DNA of 64,000 nucleotides from Bacillus testis (GCF_001243895.1 NZ_LN851186.1:2257300-2321299), one strand, 5' to 3'. Positions 8,938-19,649 are shown, counted from the stretch's first letter. Notes: generated by a model not told the origin, from the sequence alone. Numbers and translations are program-made.

Positions 8938-9570
8938 TCATGAGCGGGCAAAGTTATGGTTTCCGATTTTCTCAAGAACCGGCAATGATTTAATCCATTT
9001 GTCATTGGTTTTATTAGGATTATAGAAGAAAGTCGCTTCAGTCAGCTGTTCCTGCAGAGCAATCGCTTCGTTGACTGCTTTCTTGCATTCAGTTGAAGCT
9101 GGCTTTTTTATTTGTCCGTTTGCTACAGGCGTAAATTGTCTTTTGGCATTGATGACACCGCTGATTGTATTTGGGAATTTATCGCTTTCGACACGGTTCA
9201 ATACGACTGCAGCTACAGCCACCTTGCCTTTGTATGGCTCCCCTTTTGCTTCAGCGTTGACTAAACGGGCCATTAAATCTTTTTCTTGGGAAGTAAATGT
9301 TCTTGGCAATACTAGTTCTTCCCCTTTTTCGATGGTTGCCGTTGTTATAAGATTATTTTTCTTTTTAAGGTCTTCCAGTGAAACACCGTATTTTTTTGCT
9401 ACTTCGGCTACTGATTCCTTTGCCTGAGCCACATGGATTATTTCACCTTTACTGTTACGTTTATAGGAAGAAGAAGTTGCCTTCTCCGTTTGTGCTTCTG
9501 TATGAGCCGGTACAATAGAAGCAAGGAGTACCAGACATGCTGCAATTGCTAGTGAAATAATTCTTTTCAA
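8938..9570 (-). CDS. SleB-family cell-wall hydrolase with LysM domain
   Basis: 210 residues with a TTG start and the ribosome site GAGGAGG. Residues 1-26 are a Sec signal peptide. One LysM module (about 48-92, from IIHVAQAKESVAEVAKKYG to EKGEELVLP) binds peptidoglycan. The C-terminal Hydrolase_2/SleB domain (about 98-210) carries the catalytic-region MARLVNAEAKGEPYKGKVAV and ends with FYNPNKTNDKWIKSLPVLEK. SleB/YkvT-type enzymes are lytic transglycosylases acting on spore cortex or vegetative wall. SleB has an N-terminal PG_binding_1 domain instead of LysM, so this is nearer the YkvT-like group. Single gene. Confidence 0.88.
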   Translation of the reverse strand: MKRIISLAIAACLVLLASIVPAHTEAQTEKATSSSYKRNSKGEIIHVAQAKESVAEVAKKYGVSLEDLKKKNNLITTATIEKGEELVLPRTFTSQEKDLMARLVNAEAKGEPYKGKVAVAAVVLNRVESDKFPNTISGVINAKRQFTPVANGQIKKPASTECKKAVNEAIALQEQLTEATFFYNPNKTNDKWIKSLPVLEKIGNHNFARS

Positions 9571-9890
9571 GTTATTTCCTCCTCTTTTCTAAGTCCCCCT
9601 AACTCTAACAAAAGACAAAGTGGTGTTCACCGTTAAAAAATTTCCAGTAAAATGTCAGATAGTTTTTACAAAATCAGGATTTTTCAACTATAGCACTAGA
9701 GGAACACAGCTTGAACTCTTACAGCGCTTAGTTTTCATCCGTTTGGATAAAAATGGATGAACCTCTAATCGTAAAGCCATGATTACTTGTTATTTTCCTG
9801 AAATTGGATGTATATTTTCATAAAAAAAGATGGACAACTACTGCTGGAAGCTTCCCATCTCAAGGCATTAACAGCATAAAATTTAAACGT
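9571..9890. other. Intergenic region, nothing recognised
   Basis: 320 bases between the SleB-like gene's promoter side and the odhB terminator. It presumably holds the promoter of the SleB-like gene near 9590-9680 on the minus strand, but no convincing sigma-factor boxes were found. Confidence 0.3.
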
Positions 9891-9921
9891 AAAAAAAGCC
9901 TGCAGTGCTGGCTGCAGGCTT
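9891..9921 (-). terminator. Terminator of odhAB
   Basis: AAGCCTGCAG / CTGCAGGCTT, a 10-bp perfect stem with a 6-base loop, followed on the minus strand by TTTTTTT. It lies 20 bases past the odhB stop. Confidence 0.9.
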
Positions 9922-9941
9922 CCATATCTATTTCTTTAAAA

Positions 9942-11222
9942 TCAACCTTCCAAAAGCAATTGTTCTGGGTCTTCAAGCAATTCTTTGATCTTAACCAAGA
10001 AGCTAACCGCTTCTTTGCCATCTACGATACGGTGATCATAAGAAAGTGCCAAATACATCATCGGACGGTTTTCCATTCTAGTATCATCAATAGCAACAGG
10101 ACGCATTTGGATTTTGTGCATGCCCAGAATCCCGACTTGAGGGGCGTTCAATATCGGCGTACTCATTAATGAACCGAAAGTCCCACCGTTTGTGATGGTG
10201 AACGTACCGCCTTGAAGATCGGAAATGGCCAATTTATTTTCGCGTGCTTTGACCGCCAAATCAGCGATTGATTTTTCGATTCCGCCGAATCCTAATTTAT
10301 CTGCATCTCTGACAACCGGAACAACCAAGCCGTCCGGAGCAGCAACAGCGATGCCGATATCATAGAATTTTTTCAAGATTAATTGGTCTCCTTGGATTTC
10401 TGCATTCAATAACGGGAACTTCTTCAAAGCTCCAACAACGGCTTTCGTGAAGAAGGACATAAAACCTAATTTCACATCATTGTTCTTTTGGAATGCATCT
10501 TTGCGGCGTTTGCGCAAATCCATGATAGCAGACATGTCTACTTCATTAAATGTTGTCAGCATAGCGGATGTATGCTGAACCTCCACCAAACGCTTAGCGA
10601 TCGTTTGGCGTCTGCGGGACATCTTAACGATCTCAACTGGTTTGGAGAATTGTGCTTCCGTAACGGCTGGAGCTGATTTTGGCTGCTCTTTTGCCGGTTT
10701 TTGCGCCTCTGTTTTTTGTGGAACGGACCCGGCATTTTCAACGTCTTGGACACGGATACGGCCCATTGGATCGCTTGCAGTGACTGCATGAAGGTCGATG
10801 CCTTTTTCACGCGCCATCTTACGGGCAGCCGGGGATGCGATGAATGTATGGCCTTTTCTGCTTTCTTCAGTCGGCTCAGCTGCATTGCCAGCTGCTTTTG
10901 CTTCTTTTTCTCCTTGTTGTTCCTGTGAAGTCTCTGCAGATGAAGCTTTTGGTTCAGAAGGATTTGGAGCCGGTGCAGCACCTGATCCGCCTTCATTTAC
11001 AACAGCGATTGCTTCTCCTACTTGGACAGTATCCCCTTCTTCTTTCAGAAGATCTCCAACGACTCCACTATGTTCGGAGATGATTTCCACATTTACTTTA
11101 TCTGTTTCGAGCTCGGCGATGTATTCCCCTTTTTCAATGCTTTCACCCGGTTTTTTCAGCCATTGGGCAATGGTGCCCTCTGAAATGGATTCTGCTAATT
11201 CTGGTACAATAATTTCTGCCAT
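9942..11222 (-). CDS. odhB: Dihydrolipoamide succinyltransferase, E2 of 2-oxoglutarate dehydrogenase
   Basis: 426 residues. E2 moves the succinyl group from lipoate to CoA in the TCA cycle. The lipoyl domain (1-77) has the lipoylated lysine in [11 protein letters not shown]. An Ala/Pro/Glu-rich linker (80-125) follows, then the E1/E3-binding domain (about 126-160, [15 protein letters not shown]), a second linker, and the catalytic domain (195-426) with [14 protein letters not shown] containing the catalytic histidine. GAGGGGAAACCAATC precedes the ATG, 21 bases after odhA ends, so the two form an operon. B. subtilis OdhB is of similar length. Confidence 0.97.
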   Translation of the reverse strand: MAEIIVPELAESISEGTIAQWLKKPGESIEKGEYIAELETDKVNVEIISEHSGVVGDLLKEEGDTVQVGEAIAVVNEGGSGAAPAPNPSEPKASSAETSQEQQGEKEAKAAGNAAEPTEESRKGHTFIASPAARKMAREKGIDLHAVTASDPMGRIRVQDVENAGSVPQKTEAQKPAKEQPKSAPAVTEAQFSKPVEIVKMSRRRQTIAKRLVEVQHTSAMLTTFNEVDMSAIMDLRKRRKDAFQKNNDVKLGFMSFFTKAVVGALKKFPLLNAEIQGDQLILKKFYDIGIAVAAPDGLVVPVVRDADKLGFGGIEKSIADLAVKARENKLAISDLQGGTFTITNGGTFGSLMSTPILNAPQVGILGMHKIQMRPVAIDDTRMENRPMMYLALSYDHRIVDGKEAVSFLVKIKELLEDPEQLLLEG

Positions 11223-11243
11223 GATTGGTTTCCCCTCTTCGCT

Positions 11244-14078
11244 TTATTGTTGGAATGCTTCCGCAATGATACGCGCTTGTTCTTCCTTATGAATTAAAGG
11301 ATCGCCTTCAGCCGTGCTGGATCGGCGTTTTCTTCCGTTATATGAAACTGCCACCTGTGATGGGGCCGCTGCTGCCAAACGCGGTTCCACGAATGACCAT
11401 GCCCCCATATTCTTCGGCTCTTCCTGCGTCCAGACGATTTCTTTCAGCTCGCTGAACTGTTCAAAATAAGCCTTGATATCGCGGAATGGAAAAGGATAAA
11501 TTTCTTCTAGGCGGATTAATTTAACTCCCTTCGTATCTTCAATTGAAGATGCATATTCATGCAGATCGATGCTCATCTTGCCAGTCGAAACTACAATACG
11601 GGTAACCGAAGAAGCATCCTTTCCGGCAGTAAGCGGATCTTCCATGAACGGTTGGAATGAGCCCTCACTTAATTCTTCTGGAGATGAAGCAACATTTTGG
11701 TTGCGCAATAAGCTCTTAGGTGTCATGAGCACAAGCGGTCTTACTTCTTCCATCTTAAGCACTTGGGCCTGTCTTCTCAGAATATGGAAGTACTGGGCAG
11801 CGCTTGATAGGTTAGCGACCGTCCAATTGTTTTCGGCAGCAAGCTGTAAATAACGTTCCAGGCGAGCGCTGGAGTGTTCCGGGCCTTGCCCTTCATATCC
11901 ATGAGGCAATAGCATGACTAGGCCTGATTTTTGCCCCCACTTCGCACGGCTGCTGGAAATGAATTGGTCAAATATAGTTTGCGCTACATTGGCGAAATCC
12001 CCATACTGTGCTTCCCATAAAACGAGCGTTTCAGGCGAGAAGATATTATAGCCATACTCGAATGCCAATACAGACGTCTCGGACAATGGGCTATTATGGA
12101 CATCAAATGAAGCTTTTGAGTTAGACAATGTATGCAATGGCGAATATTTTTTGCCGGTTTCACTATCATGCAAGACCAGGTGGCGCTGAGAGAACGTCCC
12201 CCGCTCCGAATCCTGCCCTGTCATACGGACAGCTGTCCCATCTTCGTTGATGGTAGCAAATGCTAATGTTTCAGCAAGCGCCCAATCGACTTTCCCTTCT
12301 TCTTCAAAAGCCTCAAGTCGTCTTTGTAGGATTTTTTCAACTTTTTTGAATACATTGAACCCTTCTGGCCATTTCAGCAATTCGTTATTAATATTTTTTA
12401 ATCGGTCAAGGCTGACTGCTGTGTTCAGCTTTGGAATGCCGTGTTCAACGGTTTCTGGCGCAACCATGCTGAATAAGCTGTCCTTCTTGTTATTGGAAAT
12501 CTTGTTATAAGCCGCTTTAAGGCGGTCTTGGATCGCGCTATCCATTTCCTTGAACTCTTCTTCAGTGATTTCTCCGTTTGCGATCAATTTATTCGCATAG
12601 ATTTCTTTCACCGTCGGATGCTTATGGATCAGACGGTACATCTCCGGCTGAGTGACCAATGGTTCATCCATTTCGTTATGTCCGAAACGGCGATAGCCAA
12701 GTAGATCGATCAAGAAGTCCTTCTTGAATTCCTGTCTGTAGAGGAAGGCCAATTGAACAGCAGCAAGGCAAGCTTCCGGATCATCGGCATTCACATGCAC
12801 GATTGGAATTTCATATCCCTTCGCCAGGTCGCTCGAATACTTAGTTGAGCGGGAGTCGGAACTTTCCGTCGTGAATCCAATCATGTTGTTGGTGATAATA
12901 TGGACGGAACCGCCGGTTTGATAGCCTCTTAATCTGCTGAGGTTCAGCGTCTCGGCTACAATGCCTTCACCTGGGAATGCCGCATCCCCGTGGATAAGAA
13001 CAGCCAGGGATTTAGAGAAATCCTGCTGCGGATATCCCGCTTCTGTACGGTCATCCTGGACTGCTCTTGTATACCCTTCCACGACAGCACCGACAAATTC
13101 AAGGTGGCTTGGATTATTGGCCAAAGAAAGGCGGGCCTTCAGCACATTGTCATCTTTGATTTGTTTGTCTGCCCCAAGATGATATTTTACATCGCCAGTC
13201 CATCCGTAATTGATCCCGATGGAACCTTCGGAAGGAACAAGCTCTTTATTTGGTGCATGCTGGAATTCCGAAAAAATGATTTCGTACGGTTTGCCAAGGA
13301 CATGCGCTAATACATTAAGGCGGCCGCGGTGGGCCATGCCGATATTTATATGTTTCGTACCAGTTTGCACTGATTCGCTGATTAATTCATCCAAAACAGG
13401 TATGAGTGCATCCAATCCCTCTACAGAAAATCTCTTCTGTCCCACAAATGTTTTATGAAGGAATTTCTCGAAATCTTCCACTTCACTCAAGCGGCGAAGA
13501 ACGGATTTCTTTTTCTCCTTAGAGATGGACGGAAACATTTTTCCCGATTCAACCATTTCAGTCAGCCACATGCGCTCTTTCAATTCATGCACATGGTGGA
13601 ATTCGAAAGCGATCGTTTTCGTATACAACTCTTTTAAATATTTGATTGCTTCATATCCGTCCTGCACAGAGCCAGGTACATGCTCACATAGCAATGACGC
13701 AGGGATGGATCGCAAATCCTGCTCTGTTAATCCGTATTTACTCAAGTTTAACAATTCCTTGTCATCCCGCTCTTCCGACAAAGGATAGATATTCGCCGAA
13801 AGATGCCCGTATGTCCGGATATGGTCCGCTAGTTTCACAGCAGACATAATTTTTTTCACATTGGCCGCACTCATCGTTTGAGTTGCGCCTATTTCCCCTT
13901 GTTTTTGGAAAGCGTACACATTTTCAGATGGACCGCCCCATTCGGCAAAGACTTCTTTCACATCATCTTCCACTGAATCGGGATCCTGCATATATCGATC
14001 ATACTGTTCCAGTAAATATGCGTAGTTTGGTCCGGTTAAACTCTCCCATGGATTCCCGCCTGTTTTCTGGCTGGCCAT
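11244..14078 (-). CDS. odhA: 2-oxoglutarate dehydrogenase E1
   Basis: 944 residues from the ATG at 14078, the same length as B. subtilis OdhA. GGTGGGG lies just upstream. A GTG five codons earlier has no ribosome site and was not used. The thiamine-diphosphate enzyme decarboxylates 2-oxoglutarate and succinylates lipoate on OdhB. Visible family blocks are [64 protein letters not shown] and, in the transketolase C-half, [20 protein letters not shown] and [20 protein letters not shown]. First gene of odhAB, with cre-like sequences upstream. Confidence 0.97.
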   Translation of the reverse strand: MASQKTGGNPWESLTGPNYAYLLEQYDRYMQDPDSVEDDVKEVFAEWGGPSENVYAFQKQGEIGATQTMSAANVKKIMSAVKLADHIRTYGHLSANIYPLSEERDDKELLNLSKYGLTEQDLRSIPASLLCEHVPGSVQDGYEAIKYLKELYTKTIAFEFHHVHELKERMWLTEMVESGKMFPSISKEKKKSVLRRLSEVEDFEKFLHKTFVGQKRFSVEGLDALIPVLDELISESVQTGTKHINIGMAHRGRLNVLAHVLGKPYEIIFSEFQHAPNKELVPSEGSIGINYGWTGDVKYHLGADKQIKDDNVLKARLSLANNPSHLEFVGAVVEGYTRAVQDDRTEAGYPQQDFSKSLAVLIHGDAAFPGEGIVAETLNLSRLRGYQTGGSVHIITNNMIGFTTESSDSRSTKYSSDLAKGYEIPIVHVNADDPEACLAAVQLAFLYRQEFKKDFLIDLLGYRRFGHNEMDEPLVTQPEMYRLIHKHPTVKEIYANKLIANGEITEEEFKEMDSAIQDRLKAAYNKISNNKKDSLFSMVAPETVEHGIPKLNTAVSLDRLKNINNELLKWPEGFNVFKKVEKILQRRLEAFEEEGKVDWALAETLAFATINEDGTAVRMTGQDSERGTFSQRHLVLHDSETGKKYSPLHTLSNSKASFDVHNSPLSETSVLAFEYGYNIFSPETLVLWEAQYGDFANVAQTIFDQFISSSRAKWGQKSGLVMLLPHGYEGQGPEHSSARLERYLQLAAENNWTVANLSSAAQYFHILRRQAQVLKMEEVRPLVLMTPKSLLRNQNVASSPEELSEGSFQPFMEDPLTAGKDASSVTRIVVSTGKMSIDLHEYASSIEDTKGVKLIRLEEIYPFPFRDIKAYFEQFSELKEIVWTQEEPKNMGAWSFVEPRLAAAAPSQVAVSYNGRKRRSSTAEGDPLIHKEEQARIIAEAFQQ

Positions 14079-14220
14079 TTTAAAAACCCCCACCTTATGA
14101 AGTTATGAAAACAAAGCCCTATTTGGCATCCCCCAATACCCTTTGTTGTCCAACTAAGATTCATGTTCTAATAGTTATGTAGAGATAATAATGAAAATAA
14201 GAATATTCAACCAATAAGGG

Positions 14221-14234
14221 ATAAAACGTTTTCA
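14221..14234. promoter_or_regulatory. Candidate CcpA cre site 1 upstream of odhA
   Basis: ATAAAACGTTTTCA matches the degenerate cre consensus TGWAANCGNTNWCA at 12 of 14 positions. It lies 143 bases before the odhA start. Catabolite control of 2-oxoglutarate dehydrogenase is plausible, but the match is imperfect. Confidence 0.35.
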
Positions 14235-14332
14235 AAGATATATTACCATTTCTTGCATGGGAGTTCAAAATTTTGACACGAGAATTTTCAATTTTTTCTT
14301 ATATTTATTATATTAAACATAAAATAAGAGAA

Positions 14333-14346
14333 ATAAAACGCTTACA
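14333..14346. promoter_or_regulatory. Candidate CcpA cre site 2 between odhA and yrrT-like gene
   Basis: ATAAAACGCTTACA, 12 of 14 against TGWAANCGNTNWCA, lies about 110 bases from the first cre-like site in the same divergent intergenic region. Confidence 0.35.
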
Positions 14347-14509
14347 TAAGCAAAATCATAGATAAATAGAAATATTCCCTTTAAATTTCCAATCAGTTGA
14401 CTGTCCTGCCAATAACCATTTAACTCGTTATCGTTTAATCAGCGCATTTAACTTTATTATGGACAAGTCCCCTTTTACAAGAAGAGGAACATTCATCTTC
14501 AGGTAAACT

Positions 14510-14539
14510 TTGCAACTAATTCTACATTAATCATATAAA
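14510..14539 (+). promoter_or_regulatory. Candidate sigma-A promoter of the yrrT-like gene
   Basis: TTGCAA (14510-14515) and TATAAA (14534-14539) are separated by 18 bases, about 38 bases before the start codon. A second TATAAT at 14540 lacks a -35 at proper spacing. Confidence 0.4.
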
Positions 14540-14576
14540 TATAATATGAATAATTGGAACAAAGTGGAGGGATATG

Positions 14577-15215
14577 ATGGGCAGAGAGTTTGATCGATTA
14601 TTTGATAAGTGGGCTGCTAATTATGACGAAACGGTATCCGGTTCTGATGACCAATATGCCGATGTTTTTTTAAATTATGACCATATACTTGAAGCTGTTT
14701 CTTCTCATGCGAAAGGCTCTGTGATTGAATTTGGAGTTGGAACAGGAAATTTGACTGCACGCCTAATTGAAAAAGGAATCCACGTTCTTGGGATCGAACC
14801 TTCTACAGAAATGAGAAAAAAAGCAAAGAAAAAACTCGGTTCCTTATCCATTGTGGATGGTGATTTCTTTCACTTTCCACTAGAAGCAGATGGGGTAGAC
14901 GCATTTGTAAGCACCTATGCATTTCATCATCTAACGGATGATGAAAAAGAAAAGGCCATTGCCTTGTACGCCAAGCATCTAAAAACAGGCGGAAAAATTG
15001 TCTTTGCCGATACAATGTTTTTAACAAAAGAGGATAAACAAGCAACCATTGAAACAGCTAAAAAAAACAGATTTGATCGTTTGGCCGAAGATTTACGAAC
15101 CGAATATTACACAACGATTCCCTATATGAAATCTATTATGGAAAAACATCAGTTTCGTGTAACATTTACACAGCTTAATGCATTTGTCTGGCTAATGCTT
15201 GGCATTAAACAATAA
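14577..15215 (+). CDS. yrrT: SAM-dependent methyltransferase, YrrT-like
   Basis: 212 residues. The second of two adjacent ATGs (14577) lies six bases after GGAGG and gives the MGREF N-terminus I recall for B. subtilis YrrT. The class I methyltransferase fold shows motif I in VIEFGVGTGNLTARL, the acidic ribose-binding end of strand 2 in GIEPSTEMR, and motif II near VDAFVSTYAFHHL. In B. subtilis yrrT heads the mtnN-mccA-mccB operon for methionine-to-cysteine conversion; here it stands alone on the plus strand, so its role in sulfur metabolism is inferred from similarity only. The substrate is unknown. Confidence 0.8.
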   Translation: MGREFDRLFDKWAANYDETVSGSDDQYADVFLNYDHILEAVSSHAKGSVIEFGVGTGNLTARLIEKGIHVLGIEPSTEMRKKAKKKLGSLSIVDGDFFHFPLEADGVDAFVSTYAFHHLTDDEKEKAIALYAKHLKTGGKIVFADTMFLTKEDKQATIETAKKNRFDRLAEDLRTEYYTTIPYMKSIMEKHQFRVTFTQLNAFVWLMLGIKQ

Positions 15216-15259
15216 TGGAGTAACTAGGAATCGTGTGCCTATAGCAATATATTTTAGTG

Positions 15260-15295
15260 AGCCGGGAAGAAAGAGCCACCTCCTTTCTTCCGGCT
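15260..15295 (+). terminator. Weak terminator-like hairpin after yrrT
   Basis: AGCCGGGAAGAAAG can pair with CTTTCTTCCGGCT (one bulge). No strong T run follows; instead two direct copies of TTATTTGATCAG follow. Confidence 0.35.
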
Positions 15296-15427
15296 GAACA
15301 GTTATTTGATCAGTTATTTGATCAGTCATTTTTCTGATAGCCTAAAAACAGAATTCAAGCTGCACTTCCATATCATAATTAGTAAAACCGATCAATCGTA
15401 GTTGCTATACTCTGTTTCGAACAGATT

Positions 15428-16198
15428 CTATTTAAATTGCACAGCCTGCGTCCCTTCATGAATGACATCGAAAGAAAATCCTTGTTTCTTCAACCCTTTG
15501 ATGATAGTAGGCAGTGCGGTGACCGTATGATCCATGGCGTTTATGTCATGGAGAAGGATGACTGCCTTTTCCTTTCCTTTCGCTCCGTTAATGACCTTTG
15601 AAGTTATGGTGTACACCGATATGGCAGGGGAAATGCCGTCTGTTGAATCGATGTTCCAATCAAAATAAGTATAGCCCCGTTTTTTTGATTCATCGATGAT
15701 CTTCCTCATGATTCCAGGCCCGCCATACAATTTACTAGAAGAGTTCCTAGAACCACCGGGAAAGCGAAGGATTTTTGTCCTGATCGAGAAATTTTTCTGA
15801 AGGAATGTTTCAAGCTGTGCAATATTATGAAAAAACTGGTCTGGGGAGGTATAGATCTTCCTGTAATCATGCGAATAGGTGTGAAGCGCGATCGCATGCC
15901 CCCTTTTCATCATTTCCCTGTAGCCTTGCATTCCTTCTTCCGACGGGTTCGCCATAACAAAAAAGGTCGCTTTGATTTTATATTCGTCGAGAATATCAAG
16001 AATAGGGATAGTATTTGAGGAAGGGCCATCATCAAATGTCAAATAGGCTACCTTGCCTTCCGCTTCCCTGGCCTCTTCTGGAAGCAGCCCATCATCCACA
16101 GCCCCTGCAGCATAGCCCTCGGTTGCGAAACCTACAACAGTCAATAATATAATCACAACGACAAAGAGGTGTTTATATCTACGTTTTCTTTCGCCCAT
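15428..16198 (-). CDS. Secreted polysaccharide deacetylase (NodB domain)
   Basis: 256 residues. A TM/signal segment spans about 9-30 after the basic MGERKRRYKH. The NodB/CE4 domain (48-250) has motif 1 TFDDGPS, motif 2 HTYSHDY (metal histidines), motif 3 RFPGGS, motif 4 DWNIDSTDG and motif 5 VILLHD. These zinc enzymes remove acetyl groups from N-acetylglucosamine or N-acetylmuramic acid of peptidoglycan or related polymers, here outside the membrane. It resembles the uncharacterised membrane-anchored deacetylases of bacilli more than PdaA, and the substrate is not certain. GGGGCTCACGTT precedes the ATG. Single gene. Confidence 0.9.
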   Translation of the reverse strand: MGERKRRYKHLFVVVIILLTVVGFATEGYAAGAVDDGLLPEEAREAEGKVAYLTFDDGPSSNTIPILDILDEYKIKATFFVMANPSEEGMQGYREMMKRGHAIALHTYSHDYRKIYTSPDQFFHNIAQLETFLQKNFSIRTKILRFPGGSRNSSSKLYGGPGIMRKIIDESKKRGYTYFDWNIDSTDGISPAISVYTITSKVINGAKGKEKAVILLHDINAMDHTVTALPTIIKGLKKQGFSFDVIHEGTQAVQFK

Positions 16199-16268
16199 AA
16201 CGTGAGCCCCTTTCTTTATTGCTGTTTATTTTGCACGCATTTCCTTTTCCTATGCGGAAATAGACAGC

Positions 16269-16296
16269 AAAAAAAGGAACATCCTAAAGATGTCCC
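16269..16296 (-). terminator. Terminator overlapping the stop codon of the P-type ATPase gene
   Basis: On the minus strand GGGACATC-TTTAG-GATGTTCC (8 bp with one G-U) is followed by TTTTTTT. The TAG stop codon of the ATPase gene lies in the loop. Confidence 0.85.
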
Positions 16297-18893
16297 TCAT
16301 TTTTAGGTCTGATCCATTTAGTCGCTTCCATCAGTAAAACGGAAGCTGCAGCCAGTGAAGCTGCCCAGCCCCATTCCCTCCAACCGAAGGACGAAGGAAT
16401 AGCGAAGATTTCCCGGATTCCCGGCAACACGGTCAACCCATACAAGCATAGGCACACAAACACAGCTCCTAGAACGTATTTATTGCTGAAAAAGCCTATG
16501 CGAAAGATCGTCTGGGAATTCGACCGGGCCGCAAATGTCTGCAAGGTCCTTGCCAATATGAGCGTGGTGAAAGCCATCGCCACAGAGATTTCCTCCGACT
16601 GCCCGAGGCCGATCCACTGCGAAAGAATAACGGCTGAACCGATTAACCCACCTCTGACAAGCACAATTCTCATGGTGCCGCCGGCAAAAATACCTTCGTC
16701 CAGCAGGCGCGGCTTCCGGTCCATAATCCCTGGTTCCGCTTTTTCCATCCCCAGTGCGATAGCCGGAAGAGAATCGTTCACCAAATTAATGAACAACAGC
16801 TGCAGAGCGGTGAACGGATTCACCCAATTGAAAGCCAGCGCGAACAGAATGGCGAAAATGGCGCCTAAATTGCCGGCGAACAAGTAAGAAATACTCTTTT
16901 TGATATTGTCAAAAACCGTTCTGCCCACTTCAACCGCTGACACAATGGATACAAAATTGTCATCCGTCAGTATCATGGCAGCAGCATCCTTAGCCACATC
17001 TGTCCCGCTGCCCATGGCAATGCCGATATCCGCCTGTTGAAGAGCAGGTGCATCATTGACACCGTCGCCTGTCATAGCAGCAATATTCTTTTTCTTCTGC
17101 CAGGCCTGAACAATCCGTATTTTGTTTTCCGGAGAAACCCTGGCATATACAGACACCGTTTCTAGGACTTCTTCCAGCTCACGGTCACTTAGGCGGTCCA
17201 ATTCCTGGCCGGATAAAGCCCGATCTTCGTCATCCATCAAGCCGATCTGCCGGCCAATTGCCTCAGCTGTTGTCTTATGGTCTCCGGTAATCATCACTGT
17301 CTTGATGCCTGCCCGCTTCGCTTTTCGAATACTTTTTGCCGCTTCTTCCCTAGGCGGATCCATCATGGCTATCAATCCAACGAACGTCAATTCCTTTTCA
17401 TCCTTAAGCTCCAAGCGGCTTTTTTCAGCCGGAAACTCACGATAGGCAAATGCCAGTACACGGAGTGCTTGGCCTGAATATGCTTCATTTTCCATACGCA
17501 GGCGTGCCAGCATCTCCTCCGTCATTTTCTCCTCCCTATTTCCTTTTAAGATTGTGGTGCATCTGCTGAAAATGACATCTGGCCCTCCCTTAACCACCAT
17601 AAGATTTTTCCCATTTATTTTATGGAGGGTACTCATCATTTTCCTGTCAGAATCAAAAGGAAGCTCCGCAAGCCGTGGGGAATCATGTCTGATCGTCTGT
17701 GCGTTTTCAACCTGCCGATCGGCATAAGCAAGCAATGCTACTTCAGTCGGGTCGCCCAGTTCTTTTCCGTCTTCATTAATATGGGCGTCATTGCACAAAG
17801 CCCCAATGGCCACTAGAAAAGGAGTATTGCTGTGCTCCAGCAGATAGTGATCCACTACCGTCATTTTATTCTGGGTGAGCGTCCCTGTTTTATCAGTGCA
17901 AATGACCGTGGTGGAACCCAGTGTCTCTACGGCAGGCAATTTTCTGATAATGGCATGCTGTTTTGCCATTTTATTCATGCCTGACGCTAGCACGATCGTA
18001 ACAATGGAAGACAAAGCTTCCGGGATTGCGGCAACCGCCACTGCCACAGAAAACATCAGTGCGTTGAAGAGAGCGATTTTCATATCTGCCGGATGGCCGG
18101 AAATAAACACCTGAATTGCTTTGACAATAAAAATAAATACGCAAAGAGCCATGATGGCCAGCCCCAGCTTTTTACTGAACTGTTCCAACTTCAGTTGCAA
18201 AGGCGTTTGCTTGGCCTCCGCACTTTCAAGCAAGGCGGCAATCTTTCCGATTTCCGATTGCGCTCCTGTAGAAGTGACAATGAAAACACCCCTGCCATGA
18301 ACCGCTAAGGACCCACTGTAAACCATATTTGTACGGTCTGCCAATGGCACTTCTTCTAAGATGGGCTCGGTCTGTTTTTCCACAGCTTCCGACTCTCCCG
18401 TCAGCATTCCTTCATTAACTTTCAGGCTCCCGCTTTCCACCAGTCGGCCATCCGCAGGGACAAAATCTCCAGCATCCAGATGGACAATATCGCCCCTGAC
18501 CAGCTCGCGTGCATCTATTGTTTGCTTCATGCCATTCCGGACCACCTTGGCTGTAGGGGCGGACATCTGCCTGAGCTCATTTAAAGAATTTTCAGCTTTC
18601 TTGGTCTGCAGCACGGAAATAATCGCATTGACTAGCAGGACAATGACGATAATCACAGCCTCCACGCTTTGTCCTAATAAGAATTGCACGATGGCAGCGA
18701 TTAAGAGCACAATGACCATGGCATCTTTGAAATTCTCTAGCACTAACTTCCAGACAGGCTCCTTCCCTTGTTGCTCCAACTCATTGAATCCATAGGCATT
18801 TTGCCTATGGCTCACTTCTTCTTGCTGTAAACCTTCCAAGGAAGAGTCCAATTCTTTGACCGTTTCGCTTACTGTTTTTCGATACATTTCCAA
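16284..18893 (-). CDS. Cation-transporting P-type ATPase, Ca2+ type
   Basis: About 869 residues. The best ribosome site (AAGGAAGGGG) points to a TTG at 18893; an ATG two codons later and one ten codons earlier are alternatives. P2-type features: N-terminal cation ATPase domain, TGES loop in NEGMLTGESEAVEK, phosphorylation site VICTDKTGTLTQNKM, TGDHKTTAEAIGRQIG, and hinge MTGDGVNDAPALQQADIG. TM4 contains VAAIPEALSSIVTIVLA, where the PEAL motif and TM6 NLVNDSLPAIALG fit Ca2+ pumps such as B. subtilis YloB. It would export Ca2+ from the cytoplasm. Single gene whose stop codon lies inside its own terminator. Confidence 0.9.
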   Translation of the reverse strand: MEMYRKTVSETVKELDSSLEGLQQEEVSHRQNAYGFNELEQQGKEPVWKLVLENFKDAMVIVLLIAAIVQFLLGQSVEAVIIVIVLLVNAIISVLQTKKAENSLNELRQMSAPTAKVVRNGMKQTIDARELVRGDIVHLDAGDFVPADGRLVESGSLKVNEGMLTGESEAVEKQTEPILEEVPLADRTNMVYSGSLAVHGRGVFIVTSTGAQSEIGKIAALLESAEAKQTPLQLKLEQFSKKLGLAIMALCVFIFIVKAIQVFISGHPADMKIALFNALMFSVAVAVAAIPEALSSIVTIVLASGMNKMAKQHAIIRKLPAVETLGSTTVICTDKTGTLTQNKMTVVDHYLLEHSNTPFLVAIGALCNDAHINEDGKELGDPTEVALLAYADRQVENAQTIRHDSPRLAELPFDSDRKMMSTLHKINGKNLMVVKGGPDVIFSRCTTILKGNREEKMTEEMLARLRMENEAYSGQALRVLAFAYREFPAEKSRLELKDEKELTFVGLIAMMDPPREEAAKSIRKAKRAGIKTVMITGDHKTTAEAIGRQIGLMDDEDRALSGQELDRLSDRELEEVLETVSVYARVSPENKIRIVQAWQKKKNIAAMTGDGVNDAPALQQADIGIAMGSGTDVAKDAAAMILTDDNFVSIVSAVEVGRTVFDNIKKSISYLFAGNLGAIFAILFALAFNWVNPFTALQLLFINLVNDSLPAIALGMEKAEPGIMDRKPRLLDEGIFAGGTMRIVLVRGGLIGSAVILSQWIGLGQSEEISVAMAFTTLILARTLQTFAARSNSQTIFRIGFFSNKYVLGAVFVCLCLYGLTVLPGIREIFAIPSSFGWREWGWAASLAAASVLLMEATKWIRPKNEGHL

Positions 18894-18923
18894 AGCGTGA
18901 TCCCCTTCCTTTCTATGCCTCAT

Positions 18924-19306
18924 TCTTTTATTATTTTAATATAATGAATATTGACTATCAATGTTCTACATGTTCCGTTTTCTAATAATCGGATTCATGG
19001 CTATTTTTTGTTTACAGCAATACGCCCGCTTGGATGCTTAACTTTTAATCTAGCTTTTTGGGTTTAGTACGTAGTACGGATAGCTCCTTTTCTTCATATA
19101 TTCTCTCCTTTGTCCCTTTCATTTTGCAGGCTTTGACTTTATCCCTTGAAAAAAGATTTTTTCATTCTGTTAAATTTGCCTTGATTGTTGAGGAACAATT
19201 AACTGGCTGCATAATATTTTTAGAGAATATTCAGATATATATTGTACCCTCTCCCTTTCTATTGCTATAATTTGGCATATACCCTTTTGAAGAGGAGGAA
19301 GTCTCT
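18924..19306. other. Intergenic region, nothing recognised
   Basis: About 380 bases between divergent genes. It holds a short palindrome-like AGTACGTAGTAC near 19066 and presumably both promoters, but no clear boxes, small gene or hairpin with a T tract was found. Confidence 0.3.
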
Positions 19307-19561
19307 TTGTCCTTCAGCAAACTGTCATTTTGGTTTTCACTTATTGCCATCCTATCACTGGCAGCTTCCTTTTTGTTTAACCCGCTTTCATTTATGTGGT
19401 ATGTCGCCATTGGACTGTACATCGCCGGCATCGTTCTCAGTATCGTGGCCATCATCAAAAAAGAATCGGGCTGGATTAAGTACTTCAGCTTTTTATCCAT
19501 ATTTTCAGTCGTCATTCTGCTATTTGCCTCCTTACTGTTGATGGCTATCACAATCAAGTGA
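19307..19561 (+). CDS. Small membrane protein, three predicted TM segments
   Basis: 84 residues from a TTG start with a strong ribosome site AGAGGAGG eight bases upstream. Hydrophobic stretches span about 7-24, 30-49 and 59-81, with a basic turn KKES between the second and third. No family recognised. Nothing in the neighbourhood suggests a role. A bidirectional terminator follows. Confidence 0.65.
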   Translation: MSFSKLSFWFSLIAILSLAASFLFNPLSFMWYVAIGLYIAGIVLSIVAIIKKESGWIKYFSFLSIFSVVILLFASLLLMAITIK

Positions 19562-19620
19562 GCAAGTATAAGGGGATCGCTTAACTTAATAGATGGAATA
19601 AACAAAGGGAAAATGAAGAA

Positions 19621-19649
19621 AGGCAGTCAATTTATGTGATTGACTGCCT
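19621..19649. terminator. Bidirectional terminator between convergent genes
   Basis: AGGCAGTCAAT / ATTGACTGCCT, an 11-bp perfect stem with a 7-base loop. TATTTATATTTATT follows on the plus strand and TTCTTCATTTT on the minus strand. It serves the small membrane protein gene and possibly the M23 peptidase gene. Confidence 0.8.
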
